DNA from: Lachnospiraceae bacterium C6A11
GTDB taxonomy: Bacteria > Bacillota > Clostridia > Lachnospirales > Lachnospiraceae
Reading direction: 5' to 3'
DNA: 64,000 nucleotides
NCBI GenBank assembly: GCA_000702245.1
Contig: KL370879.1
Location: 95,443 to 159,442 of the forward strand
Part shown: positions 15,875 to 24,126 of the stretch, in pieces
How positions within the stretch are numbered: the first letter of the stretch is position 1
Layout: the number at the start of each line of letters is the position of its first letter
Made by a program: the position numbers and the translations under genes
The notes under the pieces: generated by a model
The model's input: the letters and a program-made list of their open reading frames with translations, nothing else
The model's database searches: none
What the model was told of the DNA's origin: nothing

Positions 15875-17794
15875 TTATGATTTCATATTGTTAAACATAT
15901 CAACCATCTCCTGGAGTTCCAGGTAGCGTTCCATCTTTGCTTCTATCTTGGCATCAACCTCTTCCTTTTCTTTGGTCAGTTCCATAAGATGCGGGAAGTC
16001 AGTTGCCGATTTCACCATCTCTTCGTCAAGCTGCGCACTTCTAGCTTCTAATGCCTCGATCTCTCCTTCTATACTGTCGTATTCTCTCTGCTCATTATAG
16101 TTAAGCCTGGTCTTCTCACGAGGCTGCTTATAGCTGTTTTTCGCAGACTTTTCTTTTCCTTCAGCAGCGCAATCCGGTTTATTCTTCGCAGACCCTGTTT
16201 TATCTTTCGCAGACGCACTGTTATCTTCTTCAGCTCCGCTGCCGGCACTCTTATGAAGGAGATAATCACTGTATCCTCCTTCACTCTGCATCAGCGTGCC
16301 ATCAGGTTCAAACGAAAATATCCTTGTAACAACTCTGTCCAGAAAATACCGGTCATGCGAAACGGTTATAACGATTCCTGCAAAGCTGTCCAAAAAGTCC
16401 TCTAAGATCCTTAGAGTCTGAATATCCAGATCATTTGTCGGCTCATCAAGGATTATCACATTCGGCGCCTCCATAAGCACCTTCAGAAGATAGAGCCTTC
16501 TCTTCTCACCGCCGGAAAGCTTCTCGATCGGAGCGTATTGCATATTTGCATCAAAGAGGAATCGCTCGCACATTACGGAAGCCGAAGTCAGTCCATCAGT
16601 TGTCCTGACATATTCAGCAGTTTCCTTAATGTAGTCGATAACACGCATACTCTCGATCTTCTTGATCCTGACACTGTCTATCGAAGCAAGCCCCGTACCG
16701 TCAAAATCAGCCGCTGCCCTGTACAGCGCTTCATTCTCCTGGCTGAAATATCCGATCTTGATCGTCTGACCGATCTCAACTTCTCCACTGTCAGGCATTA
16801 TCTCACCGACTATACATTTTAAAAGCGTAGACTTTCCGCAGCCGTTTGGTCCGATAATCCCTATTCTGTCCAGCTTCCTGAAACTGTAAGTAAAATCTCT
16901 AAAAAGTGTGCGGTCACCATATCCCTTTGATATCTTATCAAGAACTATGGTCTTGTTTCCCATTCTTTGAGGCAGTGAGCTTAGTGCGACCTCTCTCTCC
17001 TCCTCAGGTCTCTCTCTGTCACGAAGCTCCTCGAATCTCTTGATATGAGCTTTCTGTTTGGTCGATCTTGCTCTTGCTCCGCGCCTTATCCACGCAAGAT
17101 CCTTCCTGTAAAGCGTTGCCGCCTTCCTTTCAGCCGCCTTCTCAAAGTCGAGCCTCTGTGACTTCAGCTCCAGATATCCGGAGTAGTTGGCTGTATATCT
17201 ATATGCATTTCCTTTATCTATCTCTATTATCTGATCGGTCACTTCATCCAAAAAATACCTGTCGTGCGTAACCATAAGGATGGCTCCTCTGTATCTTTTC
17301 AGGAAGTCCTCCAGCCACTCGATCATCTCCGAATCAAGGTGGTTCGTCGGCTCATCAAGTATCAGAAGGTCTGCTGGCGTCATGACCGCTGCCACAAGAG
17401 CCGCTCTCTTCTTCTGCCCTCCTGAAAGTATCGACGGACTGCATTCCGGATCATTTATACCCATTTTAGCCAGATTCGCCTTGATCTCGCCCATCTTATC
17501 CCAGTGATCCCCACCGGCATAGATTGCATCGGTTATATTTTCCAGAAGCGTCTTATTCATGTCGAATTCCGGATTCTGCGGGAGATACGAGATACGTATA
17601 TCGTTTCCCATAACGACCTTTCCGTCGTCAGCAGTCACCTTTCCCGCCGCTATCGCCAGCATCGTCGACTTTCCGGTTCCGTTAGCTCCAACCACACCTA
17701 TCTTGTCGGCGCTGTCTATTCCTATGCAGACATCGCTCAGAACCGGCTTATTCATGTATGTTTTTGAAATATTCTCAAGGTTTAAAATATTCAC
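15875..17794 (-). CDS. ABC-F family ATPase (Uup-like)
   Basis: 639 residues from GTG 17794, chosen because GGAGAAG lies seven bases before it and because it gives a 4-base GTGA overlap with the upstream gene; a longer frame lacks a ribosome site. Two ATPase domains (GANGTGKST, LSGGQKKRA; GPNGCGKST, LSGGEKRRL) flank the ABC-F linker. A charged segment and a C-terminal coiled coil (about residues 565-635, EGEIEALEARSAQLDEEM) match the Uup type. ABC-F proteins act on ribosomes, relieving stalling or conferring antibiotic resistance. No membrane domain. Confidence 0.92.
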   Translation of the reverse strand: MNILNLENISKTYMNKPVLSDVCIGIDSADKIGVVGANGTGKSTMLAIAAGKVTADDGKVVMGNDIRISYLPQNPEFDMNKTLLENITDAIYAGGDHWDKMGEIKANLAKMGINDPECSPSILSGGQKKRAALVAAVMTPADLLILDEPTNHLDSEMIEWLEDFLKRYRGAILMVTHDRYFLDEVTDQIIEIDKGNAYRYTANYSGYLELKSQRLDFEKAAERKAATLYRKDLAWIRRGARARSTKQKAHIKRFEELRDRERPEEEREVALSSLPQRMGNKTIVLDKISKGYGDRTLFRDFTYSFRKLDRIGIIGPNGCGKSTLLKCIVGEIMPDSGEVEIGQTIKIGYFSQENEALYRAAADFDGTGLASIDSVRIKKIESMRVIDYIKETAEYVRTTDGLTSASVMCERFLFDANMQYAPIEKLSGGEKRRLYLLKVLMEAPNVIILDEPTNDLDIQTLRILEDFLDSFAGIVITVSHDRYFLDRVVTRIFSFEPDGTLMQSEGGYSDYLLHKSAGSGAEEDNSASAKDKTGSAKNKPDCAAEGKEKSAKNSYKQPREKTRLNYNEQREYDSIEGEIEALEARSAQLDEEMVKSATDFPHLMELTKEKEEVDAKIEAKMERYLELQEMVDMFNNMKS

Positions 17795-18399
17795 AGTTTT
17801 ACTTCTCCAACAATATTTCGTATCGTCTCCCAGTCGAAGCATCTTGTATAGTTCTCTCTTGGAAATACAGCTTCCTGATTCCACGGACGATCATAAACCA
17901 AAACCTTCATATCCGGCAGATGATCAAAGAACTTGAAAGCTGTCGGCGAATCTTCTACAGCCACATCAAAATGCATCTTATAATAGTCCTCAAGCTCCAG
18001 GCTGAAACTGCTGTTTCTGATGAAATTGTCTCTGCCGTATTTATTCAGGCAATACAGCTTAACCCTCTCAAGCCCATGCTCGTCCAGCCATGCACGTGAC
18101 GGTTCAAAGGAACTGAAAGGCCTTCCGGTTATTATCGATACTTCATGCCCGCTGTCTATCCAGCTGTTAACTACCTCTACAGCTCCAGGAGTCTCATCAT
18201 AAGTTATCAGAACCTCCGGCCTGTGAGCCTCTATCATCATCTTCTCAAAATCATCGTCCGTCAGTGAAAATGATTTCTGCAGGTCAAAATATCTTATCTT
18301 CTCGTATGGAATATCCAGCCCGAACATTCTGTCTATAAGCCCCGAGAAATATCTTGCAGTCTCACACAGACAATCATCAAAATCAACGTATATATTCAT
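17791..18399 (-). CDS. HAD-superfamily 5'(3')-deoxyribonucleotidase-like protein
   Basis: 202 residues. The HAD nucleophile motif is VDFDDCLCET (Asp6 and Asp8), motif II is the Thr in SIITGRP, and motif III/IV is the acidic VAVEDSPTAF. The arrangement and length fit the NT5C/YqfW nucleotidase-like group that dephosphorylates nucleotides or related compounds. RBS GGAGG before ATG 18399. It overlaps the ABC-F start by four bases, so they are translated together. Exact substrate unknown. Confidence 0.82.
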   Translation of the reverse strand: MNIYVDFDDCLCETARYFSGLIDRMFGLDIPYEKIRYFDLQKSFSLTDDDFEKMMIEAHRPEVLITYDETPGAVEVVNSWIDSGHEVSIITGRPFSSFEPSRAWLDEHGLERVKLYCLNKYGRDNFIRNSSFSLELEDYYKMHFDVAVEDSPTAFKFFDHLPDMKVLVYDRPWNQEAVFPRENYTRCFDWETIRNIVGEVKL

Positions 18400-18466
18400 T
18401 ACAGTTTCCTCCAGCCCAATTACAAAGGACTTTTCCTGTTCATCGTTTTATTCGTTCTGCTTGTAT

Positions 18467-19543
18467 TTACCATATATCTATCTTATTTCCTCGTTCTGCA
18501 GAATACCTTGAATCGTAATCACCCCCTGAATAGTCCACAACATTACAGGTGTAATCGATAGTCTTCGGGAAATCCTTTTCTATCTGCTCGGTCATAATAC
18601 CGTTATCATGCAGAAGCTTAATACATTTGCAGACGTTTGGAAGCTTATCCCACGCATTTGTGTCCATTTTATACGTCAATTCACTAAATATGTTTCTTAA
18701 AAACGGATAGATTATCTCAACTTCAGCCAGAAGTACTTCATCTGATTTGATACAATCAGGATAATCCTTCTGAAGTGATCCCGGAGCATCTGTACAATAC
18801 GCCATTATGCGACCTGCTGCATCATGAGCCGATGCAAGAAGCCTGATCTCCCAATACGAATCAAGCGGTTTTGCAATGATAACAGGTGCAAGCTCCTTCC
18901 TAAGAGCAGGAAGTACTGCGCTTGTATCATTTAACCGACGCACAGCATTAACTCTTGCAGAAATACTCTTTGATTCAGTCACGATTTTCTGCAGCAGTTC
19001 ACTGCTATTTACTTTTTTAGCACTATCCTCCGCAGCATGACCAATCATGCCATTTATTGCGATTCTAGCCAGGACCTCTTCATCTCGAAGCGCTTCTATG
19101 GCATTACTTGAAACACCCAAATACCACGGTCCATATGCTTCAGCTTCATTTAGAGCAGCTTTTTCCAGCAATACTGTATTTTCTATATTCTGTACAATTA
19201 TCGCCTGTATGCGGTGGCTGCCACACTTATCAAAGAGCTCTTCAAGCCTATTCTGCTCACCCAGCCCTTTTAACGTTTTGGCAGCGGAAATAAATCTTTC
19301 CTCATTGTATTTATCAGGTCCATCCATCGGCTTCCCCGAAGAAAACTCCATCAAAACCATTTCACAAACTTCAGGATCTTTCAACTTCTTTATAGCGACA
19401 GCCCGCAATCTGTCGCCAAGCTCCGGATCCAGAGAAGCTGCTTTCAGCTTCTTTGTACTATTCTCTTCCTCCAGAGCCGCAGCCCTCTCTCCATAGCTTT
19501 TCTTCTCGTTATAATATATAGGTTTAAAGAGCAAATACCCCAC
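18467..19543 (-). CDS. Hypothetical HEAT-like helical repeat protein
   Basis: About 358 residues, mostly helical repeats of the form DPELGDRLRAVAIKKLKDPEVCEMVL and LIRDEEVLARIAINGM-like units, suggestive of HEAT/ARM repeats used for protein binding. No signal peptide and no catalytic motif seen. The frame opens with GTG 19543 only one base after AAGGAG, which is too close; the in-frame TTG at 19534, ten bases from the same site, may be the true start. It follows the transglutaminase-like lipoprotein gene by 13 bases and probably shares its transcript. Confidence 0.6.
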   Translation of the reverse strand: MGYLLFKPIYYNEKKSYGERAAALEEENSTKKLKAASLDPELGDRLRAVAIKKLKDPEVCEMVLMEFSSGKPMDGPDKYNEERFISAAKTLKGLGEQNRLEELFDKCGSHRIQAIIVQNIENTVLLEKAALNEAEAYGPWYLGVSSNAIEALRDEEVLARIAINGMIGHAAEDSAKKVNSSELLQKIVTESKSISARVNAVRRLNDTSAVLPALRKELAPVIIAKPLDSYWEIRLLASAHDAAGRIMAYCTDAPGSLQKDYPDCIKSDEVLLAEVEIIYPFLRNIFSELTYKMDTNAWDKLPNVCKCIKLLHDNGIMTEQIEKDFPKTIDYTCNVVDYSGGDYDSRYSAERGNKIDIW

Positions 19544-19556
19544 TCTCCTTTACGAT

Positions 19557-20663
19557 TTAATACCCCGAATAATCAAACTCCAGGTTCTGCCAAACGCCAT
19601 TATCATCGATATATTTACAATACAGAATATCCTTCTCGGTATCTATTGCCTCAAACTTTGTATTCCAGATAGGTGAAAATTTGTCATCATCGGCAACAAA
19701 TTCCGGAACCGGATGATCCTGCGAATAATTGCTGGTAATACGATATGTTGACCTGTCAAAATCATCATAATTGCTTCTGCGATCATCATTCATCATAAGA
19801 TAACTGAGCGTATTATCATCAAGAACAAAGGTCGGATCAATATGATACTCATGACCGTTTATCTTAACATAGCTCCATGCGTGAGACATGTTATCATACC
19901 CACGTATTCCACTCATTGTAGTCGCCTCAACTCCCGCCTGAAGCAGTATATATGAATATGCTGTCGATATTTCCTGACAGATGCCTGTTCCTTTATCCAG
20001 GAAGTTAATACTGCTCAGTTCAACAAATTCACCTGCTTGTTTCCTTTCATAGAGATCATAATCATATGTGTAATGATGTGCAAAATAATTATAGAGTGCG
20101 ATGACCTTCTCAAAATCAGAATAATCATCTTCCATCGATTCATTAAGTATTTCCACGATCATATTTTCAAAATCGGAAATACGCTTTAAAACCTGCTCAT
20201 GATCATATTTATAATTAAAGTGTGCAATACCGTCGATCACGGCAATTTCCTCAGGCAGCGGATAGTCAAGCACATCAACCAGTACAGGGAATAATCTCTC
20301 AGGAAACTGCCCCATAACCCAGCGATAGGTTTCATAATCAGGGCACTCAAAGGTATCCTCTCCTGCCAATACTGCATCAACCAGATTGTACCAGGTCTCA
20401 CACATCGTTTCGCCAAAGAGGTCTTTCATGTATCCACTGCAAACCTTAGGCTTGAATTCATAGTGTCCCGGCTGCTTTTCCGGAACCGTCGGACCCTCTG
20501 CAGTCTTATCCTCTATAGTTATATCTTCTGTAACGTCGACAGTGCTTGAAGCCTCAGTCTTCACCGCCTCAGTATTTTCCTTTTTATCTTTCTTTGATCC
20601 ACAACCCTGCAGCATCGAAAATGCTAGGCACGCCATTATTATTAAGCTAATACGTTTCTTCAT
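19557..20663 (-). CDS. Transglutaminase-like lipoprotein
   Basis: 368 residues. A signal peptide with lipobox (LQGC, Cys21) is followed by an acidic Thr/Glu linker and a transglutaminase-like domain: Cys in GTGICQEISTAYSYILLQAG, His in MSHAWSYVKINGHEYHID and the Asp after it complete the triad. It should be anchored to the outer face of the membrane and act as a peptidase or cross-linker of unknown target. It ends in EFDYSGY, a heptapeptide shared with the C-terminus of the deacylase at 34045. RBS AAAAGGGG. Confidence 0.85.
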   Translation of the reverse strand: MKKRISLIIMACLAFSMLQGCGSKKDKKENTEAVKTEASSTVDVTEDITIEDKTAEGPTVPEKQPGHYEFKPKVCSGYMKDLFGETMCETWYNLVDAVLAGEDTFECPDYETYRWVMGQFPERLFPVLVDVLDYPLPEEIAVIDGIAHFNYKYDHEQVLKRISDFENMIVEILNESMEDDYSDFEKVIALYNYFAHHYTYDYDLYERKQAGEFVELSSINFLDKGTGICQEISTAYSYILLQAGVEATTMSGIRGYDNMSHAWSYVKINGHEYHIDPTFVLDDNTLSYLMMNDDRRSNYDDFDRSTYRITSNYSQDHPVPEFVADDDKFSPIWNTKFEAIDTEKDILYCKYIDDNGVWQNLEFDYSGY

Positions 20664-20729
20664 ATTATCCCCTTTTCATGTAATTTAGTTTTCATATCAT
20701 TTATATATAACTTCTGGCAAATCATTTAC

Positions 20730-21629
20730 TCATACTTCAGCCCGATCTGTTTTAGGCAAAAAAGCCTTGCTAACGCCAACAAATATCAAATATGTTATGA
20801 GTGTTCCGAAACACACATCGCTCAGGAAATGATTCGTCATATGAATACGATTATATCCGTAAAGGATTACAAAACCACAGGCAAATATAAACGCTATGAT
20901 ATTCACTTTCCTGCTGTGAACCTTAAAAGTATCTGTGATCATCGGCAGAGCAAACATCATCGCAGCTATGGTCATATTTCCGCTCGGCCATGACTTGAAA
21001 CCGTCATTACTTCCTGCATAGTTCGGTCTCATCTCCCACCAGTTCCGAAACTCGCTTGCCGGATCATCTAACGTGAGAAGATACTTATATCTTGGTCTCG
21101 ATGCGACCTGCTTCAGCCACTGATTCACGTTATCAGACAAAATACCTGCAACAAGAATCGCTGCTCCAACAGCGATCAAAACATCAGCATCCTTATCATC
21201 AAGCAGCTTATAGCATACAATCATCGGCCAGATATACAGCATCGCTATGATAAGCCAGCAGAGAACTGCAAGAAAGAATGATGACTCGCCCGCTTTAAAA
21301 TGCATCAATTCACGTAACTTGGCCCCACTGTAGCTGTTCGTGTAATAAACAGCCAGAAACCATCCTATCACACAAAGCAGTTTTCCGGCCGTGACAAACC
21401 CCTTATTTCTCAGCCCCTTGTAGAGGCACATTCCGGCCGCCGGATATAAACAATACGAAAAATAACATCCAAATGCCGCGAAATACGAGCCTGTCTCGGT
21501 AACATTTGCTATACTTTCATTGATCTTAAGATCACAGAAAGAGCCGATTATTATACCGATAACACATGCTGTAACAACACCAAAAAATACTTTTTTTGAC
21601 AGTCCCAAAATCTTAGCTTCGTTCTTCAT
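20730..21629 (-). CDS. PAP2-superfamily membrane protein with altered active site
   Basis: 299 residues with about seven membrane helices. The C1 motif (KQVASRPRY) and C3 motif (NRIHMTNHFLSDV) are complete, but C2 reads SWPSGNMTIAAM: PSGN instead of PSGH, so the catalytic acid histidine is replaced by Asn. Family members dephosphorylate lipid phosphates. This one may be weak, altered or inactive. RBS GGGGGGAG before ATG 21629. Lies upstream of the lipoprotein gene on the same strand. Confidence 0.8.
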   Translation of the reverse strand: MKNEAKILGLSKKVFFGVVTACVIGIIIGSFCDLKINESIANVTETGSYFAAFGCYFSYCLYPAAGMCLYKGLRNKGFVTAGKLLCVIGWFLAVYYTNSYSGAKLRELMHFKAGESSFFLAVLCWLIIAMLYIWPMIVCYKLLDDKDADVLIAVGAAILVAGILSDNVNQWLKQVASRPRYKYLLTLDDPASEFRNWWEMRPNYAGSNDGFKSWPSGNMTIAAMMFALPMITDTFKVHSRKVNIIAFIFACGFVILYGYNRIHMTNHFLSDVCFGTLITYLIFVGVSKAFLPKTDRAEV

Positions 21630-21862
21630 TCTATAACTCCCCCCTAATGTTATAAGTCATGTTGTTATATTAATTGTTCCACTGTAACCGAACTGCAATT
21701 GGACTTTAACTATGTAATACCAATCATTCCCATACTACGCAAAGTTTTTGAAGCTTGCACACGGTTTAATTTTATCATAAATTAGATGGCAAATCACGAA
21801 AAAATATAAATAGAGCCTGCCCTATCAGATTTATCTTGTTTATCTTATTTTTTCAAAACAGC

Positions 21863-21891
21863 TTGACAATTGACCTATTTAAGTAGATACT
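21863..21891 (+). promoter_or_regulatory. Promoter of the tRNA-Pro locus
   Basis: TTGACA at 21863-21868, 17-base spacer, GATACT at 21886-21891. An overlapping alternative is TTGACC 21870-21875 with TATAGG 21893-21898. The remainder of 21630-21862 is AT-rich and shows no gene; it carries the leader region of the divergent PAP2 gene. Confidence 0.6.
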
Positions 21892-21913
21892 GTATAGGTG
21901 TTTGAAAAAATGT

Positions 21914-22101
21914 GAAGCGCAGAGGTCGCAGAACAATTCAATAACGGTGCGTGGCTCAGCTTGGTAGAGCGCTGCGTTCGGGGGTGATAGATGCCAGTGG
22001 CATCTGTTTTGAACCGACCGGAGCGAAGCGGAGAAGCGCAGAGGTCGCAGAACAATTTAATTACGGTGCGTGGCTCAGCTTGGTAGAGCGCTGCGTTCGG
22101 G
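21914..22101 (+). repeat. 119-bp-period direct duplication at the tRNA-Pro gene
   Basis: Bases 21914-21982 recur at 22033-22101 almost unchanged (two or three differences, TTCAATAA versus TTTAATTA). The repeated 69 bp contain GAAGCGCAGAGGTCGCAG upstream flank plus the 5' half of tRNA-Pro to the anticodon loop. Confidence 0.9.
21945..21982 (+). pseudogene. 5' half of a tRNA-Pro (truncated copy)
   Basis: Identical to the first 38 bases of the intact tRNA-Pro at 22064, through TTCGGG of the anticodon loop. It then departs into a stem-loop, AGATGCC-AGT-GGCATCT followed by GTTTT, which looks like a terminator. No T arm or acceptor 3' strand follows, so it cannot form a tRNA. Confidence 0.8.
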
Positions 22102-22137
22102 ACGCAGAGGTCGTGGGTTCGAATCCCGTCGCACCGA
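22064..22137 (+). tRNA. tRNA-Pro (anticodon CGG)
   Basis: A full cloverleaf: acceptor CGGTGCG/CGCACCG, D arm with AGCTTGGTA, anticodon stem CTGCG/CGCAG with loop TTCGGGA (anticodon CGG), and T loop TTCGAAT. The 3' CCA is not encoded. Discriminator base A at 22137. Confidence 0.95.
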
Positions 22138-22142
22138 CAACG

Positions 22143-22180
22143 AAAAAAGGATGTTTCACGGATGTGTAACATCCTTTTTT
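22143..22180 (+). terminator. Terminator after tRNA-Pro
   Basis: AAAAAAGGATGTT (22143-22155) pairs with AACATCCTTTTTT (22168-22180) around a 12-base loop, ending in a T run. Confidence 0.88.
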
Positions 22181-22224
22181 CATTTTTATGTGAAATGATA
22201 TAACCCTGCGATCTCATTGTGTAT

Positions 22225-22315
22225 CGAACACCGTTCGGGCGCAGAGGGTGCTGGTGTCCTGTGGACACCGTTTAGCACCGACCGAGCCGGGAGGCGAGAC
22301 CGCAGGTGCTTTTTT
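22225..22315 (+). ncRNA. Structured element with alternative hairpins (candidate RNA or repeat)
   Basis: Hairpin CGAAC-ACC-GTTCG at 22225-22237; then a tRNA-Pro anticodon-arm-like fragment (GTTCGGG..CGCAGAGG, 22233-22248); then GGTGCT (22247-22252), the hairpin GGTGTCC-TGT-GGACACC (22253-22269), and AGCACC (22274-22279). AGCACC can pair with the first GGTGCT or with a second GGTGCT at 22305-22310 that is followed by TTTTT. The GTTTAGCACCGACCGAG part resembles GTTTTGAACCGACCGGAG next to the half tRNA, so both belong to one repeat family. No plus-strand gene follows. Confidence 0.4.
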
Positions 22316-22347
22316 CACGGGGATTGGGGTGCCCCCAAAAATCATGA

Positions 22348-22392
22348 GAACCTCCATAAGGTGCGTTTCAAAATCGCACCTTATAGAGGTTC
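22348..22392. repeat. Long inverted repeat, 18-bp arms
   Basis: Arms 22348-22365 (GAACCTCCATAAGGTGCG) and 22375-22392 pair with one mismatch, 9-nt loop TTTCAAAAT. There is no run of T beside it. The rest of 22138-22532 shows no gene; short AAGTGGNGCANAAGT-like repeats lie at 22440-22500 on the minus strand. Confidence 0.7.
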
Positions 22393-22477
22393 ACGTTGCT
22401 TGCAAAGAATTGGACAAACCAATTTTCTTTGTGCTTCTGCGCCATTTTATACTTACTTCTGCACCACTTTTATATTA

Positions 22478-22496
22478 TTAACTTGTGCTCCACTTT
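22478..22496. repeat. Direct repeat, left copy (flanks the ATPase/remnant segment)
   Basis: TTAACTTGTGCTCCACTTT here and TTAACTTGTGCTCCGCTTT at 25039-25057 differ by one base. They bracket about 2.5 kb that holds the DUF4143 ATPase, two gene remnants and a small hypothetical gene. Confidence 0.5.
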
Positions 22497-22532
22497 CCCA
22501 TTGTGGTTATGGTTTGACTGTTTTTCCGCCCT

Positions 22533-23786
22533 TTATATTTCAAGACTGTTCTCATCCAAAAGGAAATCAAACAGCCCCATAACCAGTACTCCGTCTTCGT
22601 TATACAAAGGAGCAATGGCATCCTTGGTAATGATGATTTTTTTAAACCCGTCCTGTGTCAACAATAAAGATCTCTGTTCTTGTTCTTTCTTTGCATCATC
22701 CGGCAATGCCAACGCTGACTGGATATAATACCTCTTCGACCCTTTGTTACAGACAAAATCTATCTCGCGCTGTTTCCGTATCTTCTTTCCGGTTTTATCA
22801 ACCTCGTTCGTTATCACAACACCAACATCCAAATTAAAGCCTCTGACAAGCAACTCATTGAAGATTATATTTTCCATCGCATGAGTTTCCTCAACCTGTC
22901 TGAAGTTCAGTCTGGCGTTACGAAGTCCCAAATCCGTAAAGTAATACTTAAGCGGTGTATCAATATATTTTTTTCCTTTGATGTCATATCTGTATGCACT
23001 GCTTAATAGAAAAGAATCCTCAAAATATTCTATGTACTTTTTTATCGTATTCTGGCTTATCGTTTTATTCTTTATACTTTTAAAAGTATCGGACAGTTTG
23101 CTCGGATTTGTAAGAGAACCGATTGCCGATGAAAGAATATTCAAAAGTTCCTCTAGCTCCGACTTATTTCTAACATTGTTCCTTCCAACGATATCAGAAA
23201 TATATGTTTCGTCAAATAGCCTTTTCAGAAAATCCACCTTTTGATCAGGATCAGCAAATTCAAGAACCAAAGGGATTCCCCCGTAAAGCACATACTCTTT
23301 CCAGCCTGTATACTTATCCCCCGAAAAAACACTCATGAATTCGCGAAAAGTAAGAGGGAACATATGGACTTCATCACCGCGCCCACGAAATTCAGTTATG
23401 ATATCCTTCGAGAGAAACTTTGCATTACTGCCGGTAACATATACATCCACATTCTTCATGCGTGACAGACTGTTTAGCACAACCTCAAATTCTTCAAGCA
23501 GCTGCACCTCATCCAAAAGGACATAATACATTTCCTCATCTTTAATCTGTTCCTTAACATAAGGAAAAAAAATCTTAGGATTCCTATAGTCAATATTCTC
23601 ATAAAAATCAAATGCCATTTCAATTATATGGTCATTAGGAACGTCCTCTGATTCAAGGTGATTCTTAAACAGGTTAAAAAGCAGATATGACTTACCACAC
23701 CTTCGGATTCCCGTGATTACTTTTATCAGTTTGTTATGCTTTTTTGATATCAGCTTATCAAGGTATATGTCTCTTCTTATCTCCAT
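22533..23786 (-). CDS. AAA-family ATPase with DUF4143 domain
   Basis: 417 residues. Walker A GIRRCGKSYLL near residue 27, Walker B YYVLLDEVQLL, a sensor-like VYVTGSNAKFLS, then the DUF4143 C-terminal region including YYFTDLGLRNARLNF and a REIDFVCNK nuclease-like core. The function of these widespread ATPases is not established; they occur in many copies and behave like mobile or selfish genes in Clostridia. Two upstream palindromes (23812-23916) are probable operators. A dead copy of the first 17 codons lies at 44192-44248 with the same operators. RBS GGGGG before ATG 23786. Confidence 0.9.
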   Translation of the reverse strand: MEIRRDIYLDKLISKKHNKLIKVITGIRRCGKSYLLFNLFKNHLESEDVPNDHIIEMAFDFYENIDYRNPKIFFPYVKEQIKDEEMYYVLLDEVQLLEEFEVVLNSLSRMKNVDVYVTGSNAKFLSKDIITEFRGRGDEVHMFPLTFREFMSVFSGDKYTGWKEYVLYGGIPLVLEFADPDQKVDFLKRLFDETYISDIVGRNNVRNKSELEELLNILSSAIGSLTNPSKLSDTFKSIKNKTISQNTIKKYIEYFEDSFLLSSAYRYDIKGKKYIDTPLKYYFTDLGLRNARLNFRQVEETHAMENIIFNELLVRGFNLDVGVVITNEVDKTGKKIRKQREIDFVCNKGSKRYYIQSALALPDDAKKEQEQRSLLLTQDGFKKIIITKDAIAPLYNEDGVLVMGLFDFLLDENSLEI

Positions 23787-23811
23787 TTCAACCCCCTATA
23801 TTTCAAATCGT

Positions 23812-23916
23812 TGCGGATTCCGCACTTTTCTTCAGTAGAATTATATTTCATCCGTTATGATAAATCAATGTCTAAATAATTTTTTTGCAGATTTCCGCAT
23901 TTTTCTTCAATAGAAA
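23812..23916 (-). promoter_or_regulatory. Paired operator-like repeats upstream of the DUF4143 ATPase
   Basis: Two copies of a 30-base motif, TGCGGATTCCGCAC..TTCAGTAGAA at 23812-23845 and TGCAGATTTCCGCAT..TTCAATAGAA at 23886-23916, starting 74 bases apart. On the gene's strand each reads YTATTGAAGAAAAATGCGGA followed by the other half of the dyad. The same pair with the same 74-base spacing stands at 44279-44379. Confidence 0.7.
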
Positions 23917-24126
23917 AATCCACAGTCATCCTGATTCATCACACCTTCTGAAATAGCAAACATCATTCCTTACTTTTAAAAGCATTAAACCATGCCTCAT
24001 AAAACTTTTGGCCATAATGTCCAGAACTGTTATTCTGTTATATATCTACTGGATTCATATCAATTTTCTATTATTAATCCTCTTTTATAATTTGTAATCT
24101 GAATTAATAAATCATTTTCAAATCCA

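Noticed and set aside
14277-17794. A lantibiotic or lasso peptide cluster around the 21-residue frame
   Set aside because: No cyclase, radical SAM, leader peptidase or PqqD-like gene is present near the peptide.
21879-22268. Protein-coding frames across the tRNA-Pro locus
   Set aside because: They arise from the duplicated tRNA sequences and carry no ribosome site.
22200-22320. T-box or known riboswitch
   Set aside because: No T-box TGGNACCGCG bulge and no plus-strand gene downstream; similarity is to local tRNA fragments and repeat cassettes instead.
23930-24120. Short frame with GHYGQKFYEAWFNAFK on the minus strand
   Set aside because: Only about 24 codons between stops, no start, and no recognised family; noted as possible debris only.
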